Below, one piece after another: positions 1 through 8,509 of a DNA stretch of 64,000 nucleotides (position 1 is its first letter; each line of letters starts with the position of its first letter). Source of the stretch: Sediminispirochaeta smaragdinae DSM 11293. GTDB taxonomy: Bacteria > Spirochaetota > Spirochaetia > DSM-16054 > Sediminispirochaetaceae. The stretch is from the NCBI RefSeq assembly GCF_000143985.1, contig NC_014364.1, forward strand, positions 2,790,001 through 2,854,000, in the 5' to 3' direction. The notes below the pieces were generated by a model that worked only from the letters and a program-made list of their open reading frames with translations, was not told the origin of the DNA and searched no databases. Made by a program: the position numbers and the translations under genes.

Positions 1-1314
1 TGGGTTCGTCATGTAAAAGGGGATACAAGTGTAACTCCCGGGAATTTAGCCATCGGAGCTTCAGGGATTGCCTGGGACGCATATAAAACAGGTTATTATA
101 TCGGCAAAGAACTTCGGGTCCTCGGCATCAACATGAATTTTGCCCCTACCGTAGATGTTTACACAAATCCCAAGGCCGACGTTATTGGTCCCCGGGCCTT
201 TTCATCCGATCCCGTAAAAACTGCTCAGCTCTCTGTTGCCTATTTTCACGGCATGCAGGAAGCAGGCATCGTCTGCACGGCAAAGCACTATCCCGGTCAT
301 GGCGCCACGGATAAGGATTCTCACGGAACCCTTCCTATCATCAATGCCGACTTTCAAACGATATGGGACAGGGAGCTTGTACCGTACCGATTTCTCGTTA
401 AGGAGGGCCTGCCGGCGATCATGAGCGGGCATATCGCCTATCCCAAAATAACGGGCACGGACGAACCTGCTTCCTTGAGTAAAACCCTGCTTACCGGGCT
501 TCTGCGGGAAAAAATCGGCTTTCAGGGGCTTATTATCACCGACGATATGCAGATGAACGGCGCTGCAGTCTACGGTGGAGTCCCCGCAGCATCGCTTCAG
601 GCAATTCTTGCAGGTAATGACATGATCATGGTGAGTAGAGATACCGATACCTATCGCAAGATTCGCCAACACATGCTTTCGGCAATGCGTCAATCCCCCG
701 AAACAACCGCAGTGGTGCGGGAAGCTGCACGAAGAGTCATCGAAACCAAGCTTCGGTATCTGAGAGGAAAAGATGCGGTTCCTCTCCATCCCGACCCCCG
801 TGAAATTGCCGAGCAGATTCCCGATGCCGACGGCTCCGCTTTTTTTCTTTCCCAGGCACATCGAAGTGTCTCTCTTATTCGCGGCGAGGCAATGCCCTTA
901 CAGCCACAGGAAGCGGGTAAGGTGCTTCTTGTCGGACAGTTGAACGCCTTTCTCTCTATAGGTGCTACCTTTTTTCCCGGTGCCGACAGCTTTGATTATG
1001 ATTACTCACCCTTTTTCAGCGCCGATCCACAGGTTATAAAACGCTTAAAACAACGTATGGAAAACTACGATACCGTTGTTTTTTGTATAGCAAATCCCAA
1101 CAGCGCCCAGGTTCTCGAAGAACTCAAAGGCTTTGCCGATCGAATTTATGTCATCTCTGTCCTTACACCTATTTACCTAAAGGACATTCCCTGGGTTGAA
1201 AACGCGCTTGCGGTCTATGGAACAGGCAGGCAGTCCATAGAAGCGGGGTTTTCTGCCTTAACCGGGGCCTTTCAGCCAACAGGAATCGTACCGGTTTCCC
1301 TCAACACACAATGA
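1..1314 (+). CDS. GH3 family beta-N-acetylhexosaminidase-type glycosidase (5' end cut by window)
   Basis: The reading frame is open from base 1, so the N-terminus lies outside; 437 residues are visible. The frame starts inside the GH3 barrel (VRHVKGDTSVTPGNLAIGAS) and continues through LGINMNFAPTVDV. The motif KHYPGHGATDKDSHGTLP at visible residues 95-112 is the NagZ-type KH(F/Y)PGHG...D.H loop that supplies the catalytic His/Asp dyad, and TDDMQM holds the expected Asp nucleophile. About 200 residues follow the barrel and resemble the extra C-terminal alpha/beta domain of longer GH3 proteins; single-domain NagZ is about 340 residues. Expected activity is release of N-acetylglucosamine from muropeptides or chitin-like oligosaccharides. 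Location (cytoplasm or periplasm) cannot be judged without the N-terminus. The end overlaps the following acetyltransferase start (ATGA), so they are cotranscribed. Family assignment is secure; substrate is inference. Confidence 0.9.
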   Translation, partial: WVRHVKGDTSVTPGNLAIGASGIAWDAYKTGYYIGKELRVLGINMNFAPTVDVYTNPKADVIGPRAFSSDPVKTAQLSVAYFHGMQEAGIVCTAKHYPGHGATDKDSHGTLPIINADFQTIWDRELVPYRFLVKEGLPAIMSGHIAYPKITGTDEPASLSKTLLTGLLREKIGFQGLIITDDMQMNGAAVYGGVPAASLQAILAGNDMIMVSRDTDTYRKIRQHMLSAMRQSPETTAVVREAARRVIETKLRYLRGKDAVPLHPDPREIAEQIPDADGSAFFLSQAHRSVSLIRGEAMPLQPQEAGKVLLVGQLNAFLSIGATFFPGADSFDYDYSPFFSADPQVIKRLKQRMENYDTVVFCIANPNSAQVLEELKGFADRIYVISVLTPIYLKDIPWVENALAVYGTGRQSIEAGFSALTGAFQPTGIVPVSLNTQ

Positions 1315-2210
1315 ACTGGAAAAAAGCGGGTCAGCAAGATCTTCCGCGCATCATGGAGTTTCTTGCCCCCAGAGAGTACCGTGCCGCAACCCTTGCCTCA
1401 CGAATCCAGGAATACGGCATACCGAAGCTGCCACCTAAAAAGAGTGGGTCGCTCTGGTATCTCCCTGAAACAGAAGATAACAAAGGGATCAGAGGCCTCG
1501 TGTTGTTCTGTTCGAACGGCCTCTATCTCCCCCTTTTCCATGAAACACATCCCCCCCGTTATGATGAATTACAGGACCTTCTCCTGCGTTTCAGAAAAGA
1601 GTATAGAGCAATCTACTGTCTGTTGGGGCGAGAAGAGGATGTAAGACTGAGCGAAGAAGCTCTTCGGTGTACCGTTTCGGAAAGGAAACTCTTTTACCTC
1701 ATGACCCGCAAACTCGCGGAAGAGGTAGAGGGAGAAAAAGAAAAACGAATTACCATCCCTCGCCTTTCGGTTAGGCGCCTTTCTGCCGATGATGCGGAAC
1801 ACTTTTTCCCCGTGGAGCGGGCCTACCAGATAGAAGAGGTGGTTACCGATCCTCGGCTCTACAACGACGAGGCCGGACTCATCCACTTTAGAAACCAATG
1901 CCGCAGGCAGCTGATTTTCGGTGCCATGGTGGGAAAGATTCCTGTAGCGAAGGCGGGCACAAACGCCATTGCCTTCCGTTATTGCCAAATTGGAGGGGTT
2001 TACACCAGGCCGGAATATCGGGGAATGGGGATAGCATATCAAACCTTGAAAAGAGTGATGGCCGCGGTTGCATCTCGAGGACAGTATGAAACGCTTTATG
2101 TCCGTCGTGATAATGAAGCTGCCGTCGCACTCTACCGATCTCTCGGTTTTAGGACGCGTTGCAGTTATGCCATTACCTACCCTCTGATCCAAAGGTCGGC
2201 TGGCGCTTAG
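1311..2210 (+). CDS. GNAT family N-acetyltransferase
   Basis: A 299-residue protein whose last third is a GNAT fold: YCQIGGVYTRPEYRGMGIA contains the beta4 strand and the acetyl-CoA pyrophosphate-binding loop (RGMGIA), followed by LYVRRDNEAAVALYRSLGF, the usual GNAT C-terminal motif. The N-terminal 150 residues are not recognisable and may be a degenerate second GNAT half. Start ATG overlaps the GH3 stop by 4 bases, suggesting translational coupling and a job linked to amino-sugar handling (an inference). The stop lies only 9 bases before the left end of the insertion sequence, so the original downstream sequence is separated from it by that element. Acceptor substrate unknown. Confidence 0.85.
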   Translation: MNWKKAGQQDLPRIMEFLAPREYRAATLASRIQEYGIPKLPPKKSGSLWYLPETEDNKGIRGLVLFCSNGLYLPLFHETHPPRYDELQDLLLRFRKEYRAIYCLLGREEDVRLSEEALRCTVSERKLFYLMTRKLAEEVEGEKEKRITIPRLSVRRLSADDAEHFFPVERAYQIEEVVTDPRLYNDEAGLIHFRNQCRRQLIFGAMVGKIPVAKAGTNAIAFRYCQIGGVYTRPEYRGMGIAYQTLKRVMAAVASRGQYETLYVRRDNEAAVALYRSLGFRTRCSYAITYPLIQRSAGA

Positions 2211-2219
2211 ATAGTGATA

Positions 2220-2237
2220 CTGTCCGGAATCATGGTG
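2220..2237 (+). repeat. left terminal inverted repeat of the IS
   Basis: CTGTCCGGAATCATGGTG, preceded by TA; pairs with 3431-3448 at 17 of 18 positions. Confidence 0.88.
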
Positions 2238-2243
2238 ATATTA

Positions 2244-3362
2244 TCATGCCCATGCATAAGAAGGAAGATAGTCAATCATCCACCGTAAGGGTGTAGGAAT
2301 ACACCTGACCCACAGCTCCCTCCCACTCCGATTCATGGGCTGATTCCGTAAGAAAAACCTCCGCCTACTGTAAAGAGTCCTCAGCTCGGACGCTATCCTC
2401 TTTCCCTCTATCCCAGCCACCACCCCATGTGTCTGCCCCCGCTTCTCATCCTTTCCCCCAACCCGATAGGGCTTCATAAAGTTGTGATAATACCGGTAGA
2501 TCTCAAGCCGCTCCAGCATATTCACCGTACTCCGGGCAAACTGGACCGTCTGCCTCACATGATCCGAGTCATCCTTCCGTATCTCCCTGTCAAGGTAATT
2601 CACACTAAAGAGGGGATTACACAGATCCCGAACCCTCTTCGAACTGATCCTGTGGTGCTCTATCATTCCTGCCACCCCTTCCGGTAGTCCCTTCATCACC
2701 CTTTTGTATTGCGTATGCTCATCGGTATACAACTTCACCCTATCCCTCTCCGATTGCTCTGTCAGGGCAAACACCTTTGCCACGACATTCTGAAAGGACT
2801 GATAAACACTTCCTCTATAGACCTTTAGCTTCTCCTTGATTACCCTGTTTTTCTTCTTCTGATACCAGGTCATACGTCCCTTTCTGGTCAGCTGTGCATA
2901 GTCGGAGAGGAACCAGAACTGGGAGTCTTTTCCTGCCAGGATGTGGATGTTGTTGGGGAGGTATTGGGAACAGACAAAGCTTTCAAAGCCGTCTGCGACC
3001 AGGTCTTCGTGGAGGTTCATGTCTGAGGTGAGGGAGGCAGAAGAGGCAAGACACTGGTGGGAAAGGCGACGGATACGGTCTGAGATGGTGGAGCATGAGA
3101 CCTTAAGGATACGGGAGAGGTCCCTGATACCGGAGCTGGTGACGAGGTGAGAGAGGATGGTTGTGTAGGGGAGGTGGAAATGGGTCCAGTAGTCGATGCT
3201 GAAGGTGCGAGTGGAGAAGGAGAGGTGGCAGGTTTTGCATTTGAACTTTTGGATACGGGGAGAGGTTTGGGTAGAGTAGGAACCTGTTCTAAAGAACCAG
3301 TGGCCTTTTGGAGAGAAGTGGTTGAGGCAATGGGGGTTGGGGCAGAAGGGGGGATGAAACAT
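2244..3362 (-). CDS. IS transposase with N-terminal zinc finger
   Basis: A 372-residue protein filling the IS. The N-terminus has a CPNPHC ... CKTC four-cysteine zinc-binding unit (residues about 7-45), then a helix-turn-helix (LSRILKVSCSTISDRIRRL). The core contains LVADGFESF and KLYTDEHTQY, which fit the first two Asp of a DDE catalytic domain, and a closing segment ERLEIYRYYHNFMKPYR that resembles the end of many DDE transposases (third acidic residue uncertain). Start ATG 3362 has a good ribosome site (AAAGGAG, 6-base spacing). No frameshift or internal stop is seen, so the copy may be active. The TA flanks recall IS630/mariner behaviour, but the zinc-finger architecture does not, so family is left open. 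Confidence 0.85.
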   Translation of the reverse strand: MFHPPFCPNPHCLNHFSPKGHWFFRTGSYSTQTSPRIQKFKCKTCHLSFSTRTFSIDYWTHFHLPYTTILSHLVTSSGIRDLSRILKVSCSTISDRIRRLSHQCLASSASLTSDMNLHEDLVADGFESFVCSQYLPNNIHILAGKDSQFWFLSDYAQLTRKGRMTWYQKKKNRVIKEKLKVYRGSVYQSFQNVVAKVFALTEQSERDRVKLYTDEHTQYKRVMKGLPEGVAGMIEHHRISSKRVRDLCNPLFSVNYLDREIRKDDSDHVRQTVQFARSTVNMLERLEIYRYYHNFMKPYRVGGKDEKRGQTHGVVAGIEGKRIASELRTLYSRRRFFLRNQPMNRSGRELWVRCIPTPLRWMIDYLPSYAWA

Positions 3363-3430
3363 GGGAAACTCCTTTTTCGTATTGTTCTTACTATAAGTAA
3401 CTACGAGAAAAGGAGATTTTATTCATTTTC

Positions 3431-3448
3431 CACCACGATTCCGGACAG
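3431..3448 (-). repeat. right terminal inverted repeat of the IS
   Basis: Read inward it is CTGTCCGGAATCGTGGTG; followed outward by TA. The outer edge lies 3 bases before the -35 box of the glgA promoter. Confidence 0.88.
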
Positions 3449-3451
3449 TAG

Positions 3452-3480
3452 TTGACTGTTAAAAGAGGCCATGATCTAAT
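3452..3480 (+). promoter_or_regulatory. sigma-70-type promoter of glgA, apparently leaderless
   Basis: TTGACT (3452-3457), 17-base spacer, TCTAAT (3475-3480); each box matches consensus at 5 of 6. The expected transcription start is about 3487, which is the A of the glgA start codon. The only Shine-Dalgarno-like bases (AGAGGA) directly touch that ATG. Confidence 0.6.
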
Positions 3481-3486
3481 AGAGGA

Positions 3487-4956
3487 ATGAAGATCGTCAT
3501 GGTTGCAAGCGAAGCTGTACCTTACGCCAAGACAGGGGGGCTCGCAGATGTTGTTCCGGCCCTCTCCCGTGCTTTAACAGGGCGAGGTCATCAGGTCACA
3601 ATCATCATGCCCCGTTACAGTTTCATCGATACTGCTTCGTTTCGGGAACTTCCCCTTGTACCGCTGATTTCACTCGGTTTTGCAGAGTATAGTTTGAGAC
3701 TCTTTACCCCTATCGATGGGAACGGTGAACTATCGGTAATTTTCCTGGATCACCCCCTTTTTTCCTCCAGAGACGGGCTTTATGGGGAAAATGGCGGGCA
3801 ACCATATCGTGATAATCATATTCGCTTTGCTCTTCTGGCCAAAGGAGCCATTGAGACCTCGAGAAGGTTAAATCTTGCCCCCGATCTGTTTCATCTCCAT
3901 GACTGGCAGGCAGCCTTGGTACCGGCATATCTTGCCGAGTACGAAAAAACAGGAGTCATGGCGGAAGCACGAACGATTTTTACCATCCACAATATTGCCT
4001 ACCAGGGAGTTTTTTCCAAGCAGGATATCCACGCCCTTGCCTTAACGTGGGACTCCTTTTCCGATCGGCCCGCCGGCTATCGTGACCAGATCAATTTTCT
4101 TAGATCGGCGATCATAAACAGCGATCATATAACCACCGTAAGCCCTAGCTATGCAAAGGAGATCATGACTGAGGCATTTGGGGAGGGCCTTCATACGCTC
4201 CTTGCCGATCATGCGGGGTCGGTAAGCGGTATCCTTAATGGTGCCGACTACAAAGAGTGGGATCCGGCGAATGATCCCTTCCTTGATGTCTCTTTCGGCG
4301 CCGATGACCTTTCCGGCAAAGCGCTTGCAAAGAAACGGCTGCAGAAGGAGGCCGACCTCCCTGTCGATCCTTCAATCCCCATCATTGGTATGGTTGGACG
4401 CCTCGCCGAACAGAAGGGTTTCGTGGAGCTACTTGATGAAAAGAACGGAGCCCTTCAGCGTATTCTCGAAGGTAATAAGGTACAGGTTGTCTTGCTTGGA
4501 ACAGGGGCTTCATGGATCGAATCTCGGCTTCTGGAAATATCCGAAAGCCATCCTAATCTAAGGGTATTCCTTACCTTTAATGAAAAGCTGGCACATGTGA
4601 TCGAGGCGGGGAGCGATTTCTTTCTCATGCCGAGTCGCTACGAACCCTGTGGCCTCAACCAAATCTACTCCCTCCGTTACGGGAGTCTGCCCATCGTTAC
4701 CCAAACGGGGGGCCTCGCAGATACGGTCATTCCCGAAAGCCAAGGGAGAAATCGAGCCACCGGCTTTGTCTTTCCGCAGTGTACTCCCGACCAGATCGTC
4801 GAGACGGTTCGGCATGCCCTTGATCTCTGGGAACATGACAGGAACGCCATCGACGCAATGCGGCGACGTGCCATGAGGGCCCACTTTTCATGGGAAGACT
4901 CGGCGGCAGCATACGAAAAACTCTACAAACGCTTAATCAACCGTCCACGGCGATGA
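3487..4956 (+). CDS. glgA: glycogen synthase (ADP-glucose, GT5)
   Basis: A 489-residue GT5 enzyme that transfers glucose from ADP-glucose to the non-reducing end of alpha-1,4-glucan. The diagnostic N-terminal KTGGLADVVPAL loop (residues 15-26) binds ADP-glucose; FHLHDWQAALVPAYL, the sugar-binding FTIHNIAYQG, and the C-terminal PSRYEPCGLNQIYSLRYG and QTGGLADTV motifs are all present. Length is normal for bacterial GlgA. Start chosen by family alignment (MKIVMVASEA); the promoter spacing implies a leaderless message, otherwise the ATG at 3499 would have a better-spaced AGAGGA. Its 3' end overlaps the convergent mrfB by 34 bases. glgC lies 3.5 kb downstream on the same strand, separated by the convergent mrf pair, so the two glycogen genes are not one operon. 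Confidence 0.96.
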   Translation: MKIVMVASEAVPYAKTGGLADVVPALSRALTGRGHQVTIIMPRYSFIDTASFRELPLVPLISLGFAEYSLRLFTPIDGNGELSVIFLDHPLFSSRDGLYGENGGQPYRDNHIRFALLAKGAIETSRRLNLAPDLFHLHDWQAALVPAYLAEYEKTGVMAEARTIFTIHNIAYQGVFSKQDIHALALTWDSFSDRPAGYRDQINFLRSAIINSDHITTVSPSYAKEIMTEAFGEGLHTLLADHAGSVSGILNGADYKEWDPANDPFLDVSFGADDLSGKALAKKRLQKEADLPVDPSIPIIGMVGRLAEQKGFVELLDEKNGALQRILEGNKVQVVLLGTGASWIESRLLEISESHPNLRVFLTFNEKLAHVIEAGSDFFLMPSRYEPCGLNQIYSLRYGSLPIVTQTGGLADTVIPESQGRNRATGFVFPQCTPDQIVETVRHALDLWEHDRNAIDAMRRRAMRAHFSWEDSAAAYEKLYKRLINRPRR

Positions 4957-6101
4957 TAGAGCTGTTTACGTATCCGCTCCGAAAGAAAGGCTCGCCGTTC
5001 GAGCATCGCCTCCACTAGTTCCAAGGCAGCGGTAGGATTGTGCTCAACGTGTTCATAGTATTTGGCGAGCTCGATTCCTGCAAATAAGGAACGTTTTTGT
5101 TCCCACATCTGTCCGGCAAGCTCGGCGGCCTTTTCGCGATATCCCATACGCTTCAGTAGGAGGATGGCTATCCTCCCCGCCCTTGCATTCCCCTCTTCCC
5201 ATGCCAGCTGCAGCAATTCCAGCGCATCATCCCTGCTACCGGTATGGTATCGCAGCTCCCCGAGAACACCCTTCTCCCGAGCGGTACAATCACAGGGGGA
5301 TAGCGCCATCGACTCGAACCGACGCAAAAGGAGCAGAAGCGAAAAAAGATCCTGCAGGTGGTGTGCAAAGACGGGTTCCAGGGCCTCTATATCGAAGCTT
5401 TTCAGCCAGCTGAAATAACGATCGGGAATCTCTCTTCCGGGAATATCAAGTTCACGCCAGAGGCCAAGGATCTCCTGTTCCACGGTCGAAAGAGAACAGT
5501 CAGGAAGTCGCTCCTTCCAGAACTTACGGGCCGGATAGAGGAGATCAAGCTGCCGCGGCATGGAAAGCTGAAGAGCATGTAGCCGAAATTTGCTTGCAAG
5601 AAGGTGGCGATCGAACCCTTTACCGTTGTAGGAAAGATAGAGTAATTGCGGCTTTATAAGCTCTCCAATTGCCTCTAAAAAGTCCCTCTCGCCGGGGAAA
5701 TCAGCCAGGAACAGCTGCGTGGCCTCGGGAGTGAAAAACGTATTCCTCCTTCCCTTATTTTCAATGGGGACAAGACGTAGAAAGCCGGCCAGAAAAACGG
5801 CAGTACCGGCCCCGCCACTTAAGCCGCTCGTTTCCAAATCATAAAAAAGAAGATTTTCTGCCGGCTCGCCTGCAGGAAGTAATATGGGATGAGAAGAAAG
5901 CAGCGGACGAATATCCACGGGAGGAAGAGGCGTGACCCGCCGAAAAAGATAATCGGAGAGTTTTTCCCAGCCTCGATTGATAAACTCAGGCGAGAAATTC
6001 TTCACAGGAGCCGAAGAAGCATGAAGAGGAGGCGTTACTCCGGGCCCCTTTGATGCTCTCAGCCGGGCGAGCCTCCCTGCAAGCTGCTTCTTTTTCATCA
6101 T
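4923..6101 (-). CDS. mrfB: YprB/MrfB-type ribonuclease H-like exonuclease
   Basis: A 392-residue protein with the YprB RNase H-like (DnaQ-type) domain at about 80-250: FYDLETSGLSGGAGTAVF carries the first catalytic D-x-E, YNGKGFDRHLLASKF a further Asp, and FAHHLQDLFSLLLLLRRF the last. The remainder is helical and repeat-like. In Bacillus subtilis MrfB works with the helicase MrfA to excise mitomycin C lesions (established knowledge); the same gene pair is found here. Start at 6101 is chosen because its ATG overlaps the mrfA stop as ATGA, the usual coupling; a further in-frame start at 6125 would overlap mrfA by 28 bases. Convergent 34-base overlap with glgA at the 3' end. Confidence 0.88.
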   Translation of the reverse strand: MMKKKQLAGRLARLRASKGPGVTPPLHASSAPVKNFSPEFINRGWEKLSDYLFRRVTPLPPVDIRPLLSSHPILLPAGEPAENLLFYDLETSGLSGGAGTAVFLAGFLRLVPIENKGRRNTFFTPEATQLFLADFPGERDFLEAIGELIKPQLLYLSYNGKGFDRHLLASKFRLHALQLSMPRQLDLLYPARKFWKERLPDCSLSTVEQEILGLWRELDIPGREIPDRYFSWLKSFDIEALEPVFAHHLQDLFSLLLLLRRFESMALSPCDCTAREKGVLGELRYHTGSRDDALELLQLAWEEGNARAGRIAILLLKRMGYREKAAELAGQMWEQKRSLFAGIELAKYYEHVEHNPTAALELVEAMLERRAFLSERIRKQLYHRRGRLIKRL

Positions 6102-8401
6102 CCAAGACCGGAAGCCCTGACCCATCCGTTAAGGAAACGCACGACAGCCTCCTTGCGTCCTCCGTCTGGCGACAGGTCCGGGCCGCAGCAGGAGGGACAG
6201 CCACTCTCACAGCTACAGGAACTGACCCGCTCGGCCCCAGCCTTCAAAATAGCGGGAAAGGCCTTCATCATCGATTCTGCAAGACCGATTCCTCCCGGAG
6301 CCTTATCATAGAAATAGATTGCGGGAAGGGCGAAATGGGGATCGCGCAGCCGTTCGCTTACTCCAATATCACTGTGATCACACAAAAGAAAAAGTGGAGC
6401 AACGCTCAGAAGCAGGCTTGCACTCCGAGCAATCACCTCTTCGGCAAGAGCAGCCTCTACCTCGGAGAACTGCCCGGCAGGTACCCCGCCCTCGTCGAAA
6501 CGGAGGATAAAGCTTCGAGTGTGCATCTCTTCTTCAGGAAGAGAGATATCACCATAGCCGATATTTTCGTGTGTCGCAAATTTCAGTTTTTTATACTTTG
6601 CAACCTGATTTCTGACAAGCACATCGGCAAGGAGAGCGCATCCCCAGGGAAAGGATTCTTCAAGATCGATCTCCAAGGGCTTGATATCGCTTTTTACGAT
6701 GGAATCGGTATAGTAGTTGAGGCTTGACTCCTCGACGTCACAGCGGCGGTTTTCAACATCAAGCCTGAGGCTTTGAAACTGGCGTCCCCGATGCAGGTAA
6801 ACAGCCTTGGGAAAGAGCAGTTCCTTGGCCGAAGGCAGATCCATTTCCCCGATCACTTCGTTCTTTCCCCCTGTCGTATTAATGATAACCACATTTTCGG
6901 AAGAAGCCGATCGAAGGGACACCCCTTCCGCGGGATAACCGCGATCGGCCCAGAACCACTTACCTCCGGTATACCTGGCAACCCCCTCCTCCTCAAGGTA
7001 GGAGAGAAGAGGCTCGGTATCATTTCCGCCAAAATCCTCTCCTTCGGAAAAGGGAAGCTCAAAGAGTGCACACTTAAGGTGATCAAGAAGAATATAGAGA
7101 TTTTCCGGGTTAATCGAGGCTGCTTCGGGAGAACGGCCGAAAAAATAGTCTTCGTGTCCGACAAGATACTGGTCCGTGGGGCTGGCGGAAGCGACCAGGA
7201 CCGCCACCGACTCGCTGGCCCCACGCCCTGCTCTTCCCGACTGCTGAAGCGCCGAGGAAACGGAAGCGGGTATTCCTGCCAGGACCGCGGCATCAAGACC
7301 GCCGATATCGATACCCAGCTCAAGGGCGTTGGTGGAAACAACCCCCTTGATGCTCCCGTCCCGCAGGCCGCGTTCGATCTGACGCCGCTCTCCCGGAAGA
7401 TAGCCTCCGCGGTAAGCCTCCACCCGGGTACGATGGTTCTCATTAAAATGATTCGCAAGGGCCTTGTTGATATAGTCCGCGATGAGTTCCACCCTGATCC
7501 GCGAACGCCCGAAGACAATCGTTTTTACTCCACCTCGAAGAAAACGGAGGGCAATATCACGGCTTTCGAGAACCACTCCCCGCCTGATTCCCTGGACGGC
7601 ATCTACCAGGGGAGGATTGTAAAGGATAAGGTTTTTCGCACCGGAAGGAGCACCGTTTTCCTCAATCACAGAAACAGGTTCGCCGATGATCTTTTCCGCA
7701 AGCTCTCCGGGGTTTTTGATGGTCGCGGAACAGCAGATGAACTGAATCTTTGAGCCATAGAAGCCTGCAATGCGTACCAGACGCCGCATAAGATTGGCCA
7801 TATGACTACCGAAGATACCACGGTAGGTGTGTACTTCGTCGATAACGACAAAACGGAGATTACTTAAGAATTTGATCCATTTCGGATGGTTCGGCAAGAT
7901 TCCCGAATGAAGCATATCAGGATTCGAGATAACGATCCTACCGCTTTCCCGTGCCGAGACCCGAAGAGATTTGGGAGTATCGCCGTCGTATGTCGTTATT
8001 TTTACGGGCAGATCGTCGGACAAAACGATATCGTTCAGGGCCGACTGCTGATCCTGACTAAGGGCCTTTGTGGGAAAGAGATAAAGGGCTCGAGCCTCAG
8101 GTTCGGCAAGAAGCCTCTGCATCACGGGAAGATTATAGGCAAGGGTTTTTCCGCTTGCCGTCGGTGTTACAACGACACAGTGTTCACCTGCACGTATCTT
8201 TTCCCAAGCCAGGCGCTGATGGGAATAGAGTTGGCCGATTCCCTGTTGCCCAAGCGCCGTAACGATACGCTCATCCAGCTCCTTCGGAAAAGGAGCATAG
8301 GATCCTTCCCTTGCAGGAAGCCGCTTCCAGGCCCCCACGTTTGACGCAAAGGATCGATCACGTTTTAGCTCTTCAAGAATCCCTTCTAGTGGTGATGTCA
8401 T
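6098..8401 (-). CDS. mrfA: DEAD/DEAH-box helicase with DUF1998 domain, YprA/MrfA type
   Basis: A 767-residue superfamily 2 helicase. Motif I is TPTASGKTLAY, motif II is IDEVHTYRGIFGSH, motif III CCSATIKNP, and motif VI QQSGRAGRG. The C-terminal DUF1998 region ends in the metal-binding cysteine cluster CSCESGCPSCCGPD, including all four expected cysteines. This architecture is that of B. subtilis MrfA (YprA), a 3'-5' helicase acting in mitomycin C damage repair without UvrABC. First gene of a two-gene operon with mrfB (ATGA overlap). It is divergent from glgC across about 108 bases, so both promoters sit in that gap. Confidence 0.93.
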   Translation of the reverse strand: MTSPLEGILEELKRDRSFASNVGAWKRLPAREGSYAPFPKELDERIVTALGQQGIGQLYSHQRLAWEKIRAGEHCVVVTPTASGKTLAYNLPVMQRLLAEPEARALYLFPTKALSQDQQSALNDIVLSDDLPVKITTYDGDTPKSLRVSARESGRIVISNPDMLHSGILPNHPKWIKFLSNLRFVVIDEVHTYRGIFGSHMANLMRRLVRIAGFYGSKIQFICCSATIKNPGELAEKIIGEPVSVIEENGAPSGAKNLILYNPPLVDAVQGIRRGVVLESRDIALRFLRGGVKTIVFGRSRIRVELIADYINKALANHFNENHRTRVEAYRGGYLPGERRQIERGLRDGSIKGVVSTNALELGIDIGGLDAAVLAGIPASVSSALQQSGRAGRGASESVAVLVASASPTDQYLVGHEDYFFGRSPEAASINPENLYILLDHLKCALFELPFSEGEDFGGNDTEPLLSYLEEEGVARYTGGKWFWADRGYPAEGVSLRSASSENVVIINTTGGKNEVIGEMDLPSAKELLFPKAVYLHRGRQFQSLRLDVENRRCDVEESSLNYYTDSIVKSDIKPLEIDLEESFPWGCALLADVLVRNQVAKYKKLKFATHENIGYGDISLPEEEMHTRSFILRFDEGGVPAGQFSEVEAALAEEVIARSASLLLSVAPLFLLCDHSDIGVSERLRDPHFALPAIYFYDKAPGGIGLAESMMKAFPAILKAGAERVSSCSCESGCPSCCGPDLSPDGGRKEAVVRFLNGWVRASGLG

Positions 8402-8439
8402 GAAACTATTCTACCAAGCTTTTCATCTGCTGAAAATCC

Positions 8440-8468
8440 TTGACCCAGTGATCAAACTGATTTACCCT
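8440..8468 (+). promoter_or_regulatory. possible promoter of glgC
   Basis: TTGACC (8440-8445), 17-base spacer, TACCCT (8463-8468). The -35 box is good, the -10 weak (3 of 6). It lies in the gap between mrfA and glgC and would give a leader of about 35 bases before the GTG start at 8510. Confidence 0.35.
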
Positions 8469-8509
8469 AGGTAATGTGAACTGTGATTGCTGAAGGGAAG
8501 AGGTGCTTT

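Larger units (their letters stand above)
2220..3448 (-). mobile_element. complete insertion sequence, 1229 bp, TA-flanked
   Basis: One transposase gene is enclosed by near-perfect 18-bp inverted repeats: left CTGTCCGGAATCATGGTG (2220-2237) and right, read inward, CTGTCCGGAATCGTGGTG (3431-3448), one mismatch. Both ends abut TA (2218-2219 and 3449-3450), consistent with a 2-bp TA target duplication. The element lies between the acetyltransferase gene and glgA. Its ends are clearly related to those of the 145-bp elements elsewhere in the window (consensus C/G-TGTYCSGAATC-N-TGGTGG), so this IS or a relative is the likely source of the transposase that moves them. IS family not assigned. Confidence 0.88.

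Noticed and set aside
202-861. A 219-codon frame antisense to the GH3 gene
   Set aside because: Entirely within GH3 coding sequence with all catalytic motifs on the other strand.
3147-3455. A 102-codon plus-strand frame across the right end of the IS
   Set aside because: It is the complement of the transposase N-terminus plus the inverted repeat; composition is biased and there is no homology.
6773-7753. A 326-codon open frame antisense to the mrfA helicase gene
   Set aside because: Shadow of a strongly supported helicase; no ribosome site and no family resemblance.
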